Of a DNA stretch of 12,376 bases, positions 1 through 5,067 are shown piece after piece. The notes under the pieces are model-generated. The model had not been told where the DNA came from, searched no databases, and saw only the letters and a program-made list of their open reading frames with translations. The DNA comes from CAMLHP01 sp035712285 (GTDB taxonomy: Bacteria; Gemmatimonadota; Gemmatimonadetes; Gemmatimonadales; GWC2-71-9), in contig DASTBA010000115.1 of assembly GCA_035712285.1 (NCBI GenBank), forward strand, positions 1-12,376, in the 5' to 3' direction. Made by a program: the position numbers and the translations under genes. Position 1 is the stretch's first letter, and the number at the start of each line of letters is the position of its first letter.

Positions 1-923
1 AGGCGGACCGCTTCCATCCGTGCCTCGCCGGCAAATGCCGCTGCGCGCGTGGCGCGGGCGCGGGCCGACATCACTGCGCCACCGCCCTGGTTCCAGAGTG
101 GCAGCGGAATCGCGAAACCGAGCGTGGACAGGGTGCCGGGCTGCGACGGGTCGCCCCATTCGGCACCGGCCTGCAGTGACGGCATCGGCACACGTCCGAG
201 GGAGGTGGCGCGGAACTCGGCGGCCGCTGCCACCGAGTCTGCCACCGCGGACCGGACGGCGGGGTTCGCGTTCACCGAGACGCTCTCGGCCGGCAGCTGG
301 TCGAGACCGAGATCCAGTGAATCGGTCGGGATCAGTTCCATGGTGTTTACTCCCACCGCCCGGGCGAGGGCGAGCGTGGTGCTCCGGGCGTCCTCGCGGG
401 CCCGCGATTGCGCCTGCCGTGCGCGCGCACCTTCCTGGGCGGCCTGCTCCTGCTCCAGCAGCGAGATCTCACCGGCGCGGTACCGCGATGCTGCGATGGC
501 CGCCAGGGAGTCCGCCGCCGAGGCCTCGAGCCTCGCGAGCTGCTCCGTTTCGCGGGCCGCGCGCGCCGTCCAGTAGGCCACTCGCACCTCGCGGGCGAGC
601 TCTGCCATGACCTGGGCCGAGTCGGCGCCGGCGCGCAGCACACCGGCCTGGCCGGCGGCGCGGCTGGCACCGCGGCTCAGCAGCCAGTCGAGCGGCTGCT
701 CGACCAGCAGGTGATTCTGGGGATAGGACTCGCTGTGACTGTAGGAGAAAGCAGGGTTGGGTAGGGCACTGGCGGCCCGGAGGCCACCCCGTGCCTCGGC
801 CACCCCGGCGCCGGCCGCGACCGCGAGGGGCCGGGACTGCCGCGCGCGGGCAAGGGCCGCCTGGAGGGACAGCGAGTCGGCGGGGACCTGGAGCGTCAGC
901 GCGAGCAGGAGGTGCGCGATCAT
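1..923 (-). CDS. cusC: TolC/CusC-family outer-membrane efflux protein, C-terminus cut by window edge
   Basis: The minus frame is open from the ATG at 921-923 to the left edge, giving 307 codons with no stop. The protein starts MIAHLLLALTLQVPADSLSL, a short signal-like hydrophobic stretch, and then shows the long Ala/Arg/Glu-rich amphipathic helices of TolC/CzcC/CusC proteins (for example VRVAYWTARAARETEQLARL and SRYRAGEISLLEQEQAAQEG). Further on comes a turn-rich segment typical of the second half of the barrel (GFAIPLPLWNQGGG). The family forms the trimeric outer-membrane duct of a tripartite RND pump. There is no lipobox Cys near the N-terminus, unlike E. coli CusC, so it is probably not a lipoprotein. 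No strong Shine-Dalgarno precedes the start. It points the same way as cusB and cusA but is separated from them by the tRNA-Arg gene and the island. Assignment to the Cus system rests on this neighbourhood; as a family call (OMF) it is firm. Confidence 0.85.
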   Translation of the reverse strand, partial: MIAHLLLALTLQVPADSLSLQAALARARQSRPLAVAAGAGVAEARGGLRAASALPNPAFSYSHSESYPQNHLLVEQPLDWLLSRGASRAAGQAGVLRAGADSAQVMAELAREVRVAYWTARAARETEQLARLEASAADSLAAIAASRYRAGEISLLEQEQAAQEGARARQAQSRAREDARSTTLALARAVGVNTMELIPTDSLDLGLDQLPAESVSVNANPAVRSAVADSVAAAAEFRATSLGRVPMPSLQAGAEWGDPSQPGTLSTLGFAIPLPLWNQGGGAVMSARARATRAAAFAGEARMEAVR

Positions 924-996
924 GGGGCGGCCCGCCCGGAGAGGCCGAGAGCTGCTGCGGACGAAGGAAGTGCGTGTCGGGTGCGCATGGAGGGCT

Positions 997-1010
997 GCAC
1001 AACTATGTGC
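997..1010. promoter_or_regulatory. Small inverted repeat upstream of cusC (possible operator)
   Basis: GCACAACTATGTGC is a perfect 5-4-5 inverted repeat (GCACA / TGTGC on the minus strand) 74 bp upstream of the cusC start, in the 170-bp gap shared by the divergent cusC and tRNA-Arg genes. Its position would suit an operator for cusC. No convincing -35/-10 pair was found beside it and it matches no operator I can name, so this is only a candidate. Confidence 0.2.
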
Positions 1011-1093
1011 GGCAACCGGGAGCCAGTGCAAGGCCGGTGGGCCGAGTCAGGCGTTGCGGAAATGGCCCCGGGAGGCGACTTTTCCGCTCCCTA

Positions 1094-1167
1094 GGGCCCG
1101 TAGCTCAGCTGGATAGAGCGCTTGCCTCCGGAGCAAGAGGTCGTGAGTTCGAATCTCGCCGGGCCCG
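1094..1167 (+). tRNA. tRNA-Arg, anticodon CCG
   Basis: A complete 74-nt cloverleaf can be folded by eye. The acceptor stem is GGGCCCG/CGGGCCC (7 of 7 pairs), the D arm GCTC-AGCTGGATA-GAGC, the anticodon stem CTTGC/GCAAG with loop CTCCGGA (anticodon CCG at 1128-1130, reading CGG), the variable loop AGGTC, and the T arm GTGAG-TTCGAAT-CTCGC with one T-G pair. The discriminator is G and CCA is not encoded. From 1124 to its 3' end the gene lies in the 106-bp repeat found again at 8453, so its 3' half was probably supplied by the integrated element. Confidence 0.97.
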
Positions 1168-1181
1168 CTCCTGCCAACTCC

Positions 1182-1215
1182 CCGCCTCACCATCAGTTAG
1201 CGATGCGTGAGGCGG
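1182..1215 (+). terminator. Hairpin terminator candidate for tRNA-Arg
   Basis: CCGCCTCAC (1182-1190) pairs perfectly with GTGAGGCGG (1207-1215). The inner stem CATC/GATG extends it to 13 pairs with one bulged C and a 7-base loop. It starts 14 bases after the tRNA 3' end and is followed by TTCGTCTTA, a weak T-rich tract. Position and shape fit a Rho-independent terminator for the tRNA. All four differences from the right-hand copy lie outside the paired bases, consistent with a conserved structure. Confidence 0.6.
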
Positions 1216-1229
1216 TTCGTCTTACGCCG
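1197..1229 (-). pseudogene. Orphan copy of the cusA 3' end (10 codons plus stop)
   Basis: Read on the minus strand this encodes RRKTNRLTHR and a TAA stop, the same ten residues that end the real CusA at 8526-8558. The two differences that fall inside it are silent (AAG versus AAA for Lys, TAA versus TAG stop). No upstream cusA sequence is attached: homology stops at 1229. It is best read as part of the attachment repeat carried by the element, which implies that the element's att site came from a locus where the same tRNA and cusA were already adjacent. Confidence 0.55.
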
Positions 1230-1367
1230 TACGCTAACCGTTGATGTGCTCGCCATAGTCATTACGAGGCCAGATGGCGCAATTCGCGATGCCGTCCGCG
1301 AACGACAGATCAGCCATTCGTCGCTGCACGGGCAATTAGCTCAGTAATTCTGATCGGCACCTTCATG

Positions 1368-2660
1368 TTAGGAATTGTGGAACGGCACGCCAGCCTGCTC
1401 CCAGCGAGTCAGGATTTCAAGCGGTGGCTCGATCTGCACTTGGCCTGTCCATTGTTCGCCAGACGCATGATACAAGTCGGTAATCACACCGGTCACAATC
1501 TGGTGAATCTCCTCGATGGGGCCCAGCGTCACGGGGTCAATGCGCGCTTGATTGTCATCGATGGCATACATCGAACCGAAGGCGGAATCTGGATTGAACC
1601 CGACGATGTTCAAGGGGCCACCACGTGACACGAAATACGCGCCGATTGCGTACTCCGCTGTAGGCGCCGCAGCCAAGAGCCGCAGTTCCTGAATCGTGAA
1701 CACGAGATTGCTCAAGTGGGCCGTTACCCAAGTTGAGTAGAGCGGCAGTGGCATTTCGTTCCGCGCGATTCCGATTATTCCGTATTCAACGGTTCCATCG
1801 CGGAAAGCTCGCAGCTGTGCATCCCAATGGGGAATCGTGCTGATCGCTGCGACGCCTCTCAGAATTGGCCGGTGCACCAAGGGGGGTGAAGGCATTGCGC
1901 AATGCGCTAGCTCCCCCGAGTTCACCGAGACACGGAGGTTCTTCCAGTATGGAAAGCCTTGGGTCATGGCGGCCAGCCTGGGAATGCTGCCGATGCTGGA
2001 GATTGGGACCCCTATGGCATGAAGCCCAATGCAGGGTGCCGCCCCTCCCGTGGCAATGTTGTCGAACCTGCGGTTGAAATCGGCAGCCGCTTTGGCAACG
2101 CGCTCCAAGCGGCGATCAAGGCTGACCGATCTCTGCAGGGCGAGCTGCTGGATATCCCGCATGGTCATGGTCATACTGTTGTCGCCGCGCCGCTGGAAGG
2201 CCTCCTTCGTGGACTCGACTCGGTGCGGCGCCATGCCTGAAGCTGGCACACGAACAACAACAGCGCCCGAACCGTCCGCTCCCGTCCGTACAGCGGCGAC
2301 TTCCACATGCAGCAAGTCGGGCTGGATTAGATCTTGGATCTGCTGCGCGAGGCGACGCGCCAAGTCGTCCACGTTTGGAATCGGGCACAGTGCTCGTGGC
2401 CGGCTGCTTCGTCCTCCTGTCTCATCCATGCCCAGCACGAGATGCCCGCCATCAGCATTGGCGAACGCACAAACCTGTTCAAGTACTTCGTTCCTAGCGT
2501 GATCCGAGATCTTGCCCTCGCCCGCCATCCATGCGTCAGGCTGGCCCTTCTTGCCCGAAAGCTCCCGCTTATACTCGACAGATTGCCCCTCGGGCACCAT
2601 TCGATCGATGAGCGCCTGTAGATGGCCGATTGTGGTCTGGCTGAGATCAGGCGGGAACAT
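1368..2660 (-). CDS. AlbA_2 (Schlafen-like) domain protein with uncharacterised C-terminal half
   Basis: The protein has 430 residues. Residues about 20-165 carry the AlbA_2 pattern: EGQSVEYKREL (E29, K31), VCAFANADGGHLVLGMDE (63-80), PHRV (145-148) and a late QRRGDNS (156-162). This fold occurs in putative nucleic-acid-binding, ATPase-like, Schlafen-like and some defence proteins; its activity here is unknown. Residues about 190-430 match no family I recognise and show no clear membrane segment. The start ATG at 2658-2660 follows a good Shine-Dalgarno (GGAAGGAG, 8 bases upstream). Sampled lines inside the gene are 52-53% G+C at the 3' half and about 65% nearer the 5' half, against 68-75% in neighbouring genes, which suggests a separate acquisition. 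It is divergent from the DUF72 gene and is the only island gene on the minus strand. The 138 bp between its stop and the left repeat hold nothing recognisable. Confidence 0.8.
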   Translation of the reverse strand: MFPPDLSQTTIGHLQALIDRMVPEGQSVEYKRELSGKKGQPDAWMAGEGKISDHARNEVLEQVCAFANADGGHLVLGMDETGGRSSRPRALCPIPNVDDLARRLAQQIQDLIQPDLLHVEVAAVRTGADGSGAVVVRVPASGMAPHRVESTKEAFQRRGDNSMTMTMRDIQQLALQRSVSLDRRLERVAKAAADFNRRFDNIATGGAAPCIGLHAIGVPISSIGSIPRLAAMTQGFPYWKNLRVSVNSGELAHCAMPSPPLVHRPILRGVAAISTIPHWDAQLRAFRDGTVEYGIIGIARNEMPLPLYSTWVTAHLSNLVFTIQELRLLAAAPTAEYAIGAYFVSRGGPLNIVGFNPDSAFGSMYAIDDNQARIDPVTLGPIEEIHQIVTGVITDLYHASGEQWTGQVQIEPPLEILTRWEQAGVPFHNS

Positions 2661-2696
2661 GACGGGGACTCCTTCCAGGGGCTGACCGGATGTTGA

Positions 2697-2720
2697 GTTG
2701 CCGCAACCTAGCTCGGCTAG
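2697..2720. promoter_or_regulatory. Two abutting palindromes in the divergent AlbA_2/DUF72 promoter region
   Basis: GTTGCCGCAAC (2697-2707, a 5-1-5 perfect inverted repeat) is followed immediately by CTAGCTCGGCTAG (2708-2720, a 5-3-5 perfect inverted repeat). They lie in the 132-bp gap between two divergent genes, 37-60 bp from the AlbA_2 start and 73-96 bp from the DUF72 start. This is a natural place for an operator acting on both. No -35/-10 pair is convincing, and the binding protein is unknown. Confidence 0.3.
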
Positions 2721-2792
2721 CCTCTACCTGCTATCCATCCTCCATGATCTGATGGCGCATCACTATCGCGCACCGGGAGAAGGTCCGCTGTC

Positions 2793-3752
2793 ATGGCCGC
2801 CGCCGATGCTCCGCTAGACCTGCAGGAACTGGAGGCACTCAGGACGATGCTCCCGCCCGAGGTGCGTCTCGGGACTTCGTCCTGGAACTATCCCGGCTGG
2901 CAGGGCCTCGTGTATCACCGGAGCTACGGCGCGAAGGGCCAGGCGACCGCCATGCTTGAGGAGTACGCCCGGTTCCCGCTGTTCCGCACCGTCGGCATCG
3001 ACTCCAGCTTCTACGCCCCACCGAGTGACGACACGCTCGCCCGCTATGCCGACCGTCTCCCGGCCCACTTCCCGTGTGTCAGCAAGGTGTGGGACCTGCT
3101 CACCGTCCATACGTTCGCGCGGGCGCGCGACGCCATGCGAGCGGGGCAGCGCAATCCCGACTTCCTGCGGGCCGACCTCTTCGTCGAGTCCGTGCTGGAG
3201 CCCTACCGGCGGCACTTCGCCACGCACACCGGGCCGTTCGTCTTCGAGTTCCAGGCCATCAGCGGCCTCGAGGCACCGGCGTTTGCGGACCAGCTCGATG
3301 CCTTCTTCACCGCCCTGCCGCGGGAGACACCCTACGCCGTCGAGGTGCGGAACCCGGAGTTCCTGACGCCGGCCTACTTCGCCGTGCTTCGGGAGCATGG
3401 CGTGGCCCACGTCTTCAATTCATGGACCCGGATGCCCCCGATCGGCGAGCAGCTCGACCTTCCCGACGCAGTTACGGCGCCATTCCTCGTCGCCCGGGCG
3501 CTGCTCAAGCCCGGACGCTGGTACACGGAGGCGGTGGACAGCTTCGCCCCCTATGACCGCATCCGGGAACCCCTGCCTGACCTCCGGCAGGACCTTGTCC
3601 GGCTGATCGCGCTGGCGGCAGCACTCCGCATCCCGGCATTTCTCCTGGTCAACAACCGGGCGGAAGGCTGCGCGCCTCGCACGATCGAAGCGGTGGCCCG
3701 GATGTGGGCCGCCAGCCCGTCAGTGCCCGACCCCCTCACCCCCACCGCTTGA
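2793..3752 (+). CDS. DUF72 (YecE-like) TIM-barrel family protein
   Basis: The protein has 319 residues, a little longer than the usual 240-300 of the family. It carries the DUF72 signature GTSSWNYPGW (27-36), then the substrate-pocket-like block VGIDSSFYAPPSDDTLARYA, a region corresponding to the usual 'phenylalanine-valine-lysine' strand (FPCVSKVW), GPFVFEFQ, and the late block YAVEVRNPEFLTPAYFAVLR. The family has a TIM-barrel fold; its biochemical role is not established. The start ATG follows GGAGAAGG with a 9-base spacer. The gene ends 73 bp before imuB on the same strand and occupies the position that imuA or lexA often takes in imuA-imuB-dnaE2 cassettes. It shows no resemblance to the RecA-like ImuA, so a link to translesion synthesis is inference from position only. 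Confidence 0.85.
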   Translation: MAAADAPLDLQELEALRTMLPPEVRLGTSSWNYPGWQGLVYHRSYGAKGQATAMLEEYARFPLFRTVGIDSSFYAPPSDDTLARYADRLPAHFPCVSKVWDLLTVHTFARARDAMRAGQRNPDFLRADLFVESVLEPYRRHFATHTGPFVFEFQAISGLEAPAFADQLDAFFTALPRETPYAVEVRNPEFLTPAYFAVLREHGVAHVFNSWTRMPPIGEQLDLPDAVTAPFLVARALLKPGRWYTEAVDSFAPYDRIREPLPDLRQDLVRLIALAAALRIPAFLLVNNRAEGCAPRTIEAVARMWAASPSVPDPLTPTA

Positions 3753-3777
3753 CCCGGTTTCCTCCCTGCCGTAGCTT
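3749..3777 (+). promoter_or_regulatory. Candidate sigma-70-type promoter for imuB-dnaE2
   Basis: TTGACC (3749-3754, five of six bases of the -35 consensus) overlaps the TGA stop of the DUF72 gene. After a 17-base spacer comes TAGCTT (3772-3777), a poor -10. This places a start of transcription near 3784, just before the LexA-like box. The -10 match is weak and high-GC phyla often differ from E. coli consensus, so confidence is low. Confidence 0.25.
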
Positions 3778-3798
3778 CCCGAAAACCGAAGAAACACC

Positions 3799-3813
3799 GA
3801 ACCTACGCCGAAC
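3799..3813. promoter_or_regulatory. LexA-box-like direct repeat GAAC-N7-GAAC
   Basis: GAACCTACGCCGAAC reads GTTC-N7-GTTC on the minus strand, the form of the alphaproteobacterial LexA operator. It ends 12 bp before the imuB ATG and lies downstream of the candidate promoter, where a bound repressor could block transcription. It is also part of a run of CCGAA pentamers beginning at 3779, 3786, 3797 and 3808, the last three spaced exactly 11 bp. SOS control of imuB/dnaE2 genes is well established in other bacteria; that this box is used here is inference. Confidence 0.5.
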
Positions 3814-3825
3814 GCTGACCCGGCC

Positions 3826-5055
3826 ATGACGCGTGTCGTGCTATATGTGGACCCCCCTGCTTTCTGTGTCGCGGTGGAACGCGTCGTTACCCCGTCACTC
3901 CGTGCCCGGCCGGTGGCGGTGGCCCCACTGGATGTGGACCGCGCCACGCTCCTGGCCCTGTCGCGCGAGGCGGGGACCGCCGGTCTCGTGCGCGGCATGG
4001 CGGTGCGGGAAGCGCGGCGTCGCTGCCCGGATCTGATCCTGCTCCCGCCCAATCCCGCGCTCTACGCCAGGGCATCCCGGGCACTCCATGCCGTGCTCGC
4101 CCACTACACCCCGGTCATCGAGCCCCGCGGCTGGGGCCACGCCTACCTCGATCTCAGTGGTACGGAGCGGTTGCTCGGGCCGCCGGCCGAGGTGGCGAGC
4201 CGGTTGCAGCATCAGGTGCAGAACCAGTTGCGGCTCCCGGTGGTGGTAGGCGTTGCAATGAACAAGCTGGTGAGCACGATGGCCAGCACGATCGTAAAGC
4301 ACGATACGCTCGCCCGTGGCTGCGTCGGCCAGATCGTGGCGGTCCCCGCTGGGACTGAGGCAGCGTACCTCGCGCCGCACTCCGTGGCCCTCTTGCCGGA
4401 TCTCCCCGTGCTCATCCGCACCCGTCTGGAGGACTACCAGCTCGCGCGCATTGGCGAGGTCGCGGCCATTCCTGCAGCGACCCTCGCCACGGTCTTCGGC
4501 CGCGCCGCGTGGCCGTTGCACGCCGCTGCCCAGGGGCACGATGCGCGGCCGGTGCTCTCGCCCATGCGGCGGGCCGAGCTGCATCTCGCCCACACGCTCG
4601 CCAGCGATACCAACGACCTCGGGATCCTGCTGCCACTGCTCCGGCAGCTGTGTGCCCACATCGGCCAGCGGCTCCGGGCCCGGGGGCTGGCGGCCGCGCG
4701 CCTCGTGGTAACCGTCACCTACTCTGACCACACCACGGCGCATCGCCGTGTATCCCTGCCCGTGGCCCCGCTCGACGCGGAGTTGTACGCGGCCGCGCAT
4801 CGGGCGTTCACCGCGACGGCCATGAAGCGGCTCGCCGTGCGCGATCTCGCGGTCACGGCTACCGACCTCGTCGCGGCGGATGGCCATCCCTCGGCCCAGC
4901 TCGACCTCTGGACCGCCGCGCCATCCGCTTCCGCGACGCTCAGTCCGGCTATGGTGCGAGCGGCGCGCCTCCAGCCCATGCTGGATCGCGTGGCCGCACG
5001 GTTCGGGTCGCGTGCTCTGACCGTCGGCCGCGTCACCGCGCCCGCCAGCCGGTAA
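3826..5055 (+). CDS. imuB: ImuB-like Y-family DNA polymerase homologue, probably catalytically inactive
   Basis: The protein has 409 residues. The N-terminus VVLYVDPPAFCVAVE keeps the first Y-family Asp (D9). The second catalytic block, normally S-L-D-E-A-Y-L-D, reads GWGHAYLD: the Asp-Glu pair is replaced by G104-H105, so two-metal catalysis should fail. Other family parts remain: NKLVSTMAS, a little-finger domain, and near the C-terminus RLQPMLDRVAARFG. QLDLW (358-362) fits the beta-clamp-binding motif; mycobacterial ImuB has a comparable clamp site in this part of the protein. ImuB acts as a non-catalytic hub linking the clamp and the DnaE2 polymerase during translesion synthesis. The protein lacks the long C-terminal tail of many ImuBs. 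No Shine-Dalgarno is evident, and the start is chosen because the family N-terminus fits. It is followed 12 bp later by dnaE2, so the two are surely co-transcribed. An alternative name is DinB-like Y-family protein. Confidence 0.82.
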   Translation: MTRVVLYVDPPAFCVAVERVVTPSLRARPVAVAPLDVDRATLLALSREAGTAGLVRGMAVREARRRCPDLILLPPNPALYARASRALHAVLAHYTPVIEPRGWGHAYLDLSGTERLLGPPAEVASRLQHQVQNQLRLPVVVGVAMNKLVSTMASTIVKHDTLARGCVGQIVAVPAGTEAAYLAPHSVALLPDLPVLIRTRLEDYQLARIGEVAAIPAATLATVFGRAAWPLHAAAQGHDARPVLSPMRRAELHLAHTLASDTNDLGILLPLLRQLCAHIGQRLRARGLAAARLVVTVTYSDHTTAHRRVSLPVAPLDAELYAAAHRAFTATAMKRLAVRDLAVTATDLVAADGHPSAQLDLWTAAPSASATLSPAMVRAARLQPMLDRVAARFGSRALTVGRVTAPASR

Positions 5056-5067
5056 CGGTGCGACCGG

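Larger units (their letters stand above)
1124..1229 (+). repeat. Left 106-bp direct repeat (attL-like)
   Basis: It matches 8453-8558 at 102 of 106 positions. The differences are at 1181 (C/T), 1195 (A/G), 1197 (T/C) and 1221 (C/T). The first 57 bp, which include all of the tRNA portion, are identical. The repeat begins in the 5' anticodon stem of tRNA-Arg and ends where the left copy reads TACGCT and the right copy reads CCACAG. Besides the tRNA 3' half it holds the hairpin at 1182-1215 and, on the minus strand, a second copy of the last 10 codons plus stop of cusA. Confidence 0.9.

Noticed and set aside
469..1002. 177-codon minus-strand frame starting upstream of cusC
   Set aside because: It is out of frame with the TolC-family protein, which explains 1-923 with clear family character. 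The product is Pro/Arg-rich without motifs.
757..1210. Small plus-strand frames reading through tRNA-Arg (with RALASGARGREFESRRA)
   Set aside because: This peptide is the familiar false translation of a tRNA gene; the cloverleaf explains the sequence. The same applies to 8264-8539 over the tRNA fragment.
1230..1367. Possible integrase remnant between attL and the AlbA_2 gene
   Set aside because: The 138 bp have no open frame with recombinase motifs on either strand and no recognisable similarity to one.
2686..2698. ACCGGATGTTGAG shared in inverted orientation with the sequence near 8436-8448
   Set aside because: A 13-base match somewhere in 12 kb on either strand is expected by chance about twice, and no longer homology surrounds it.
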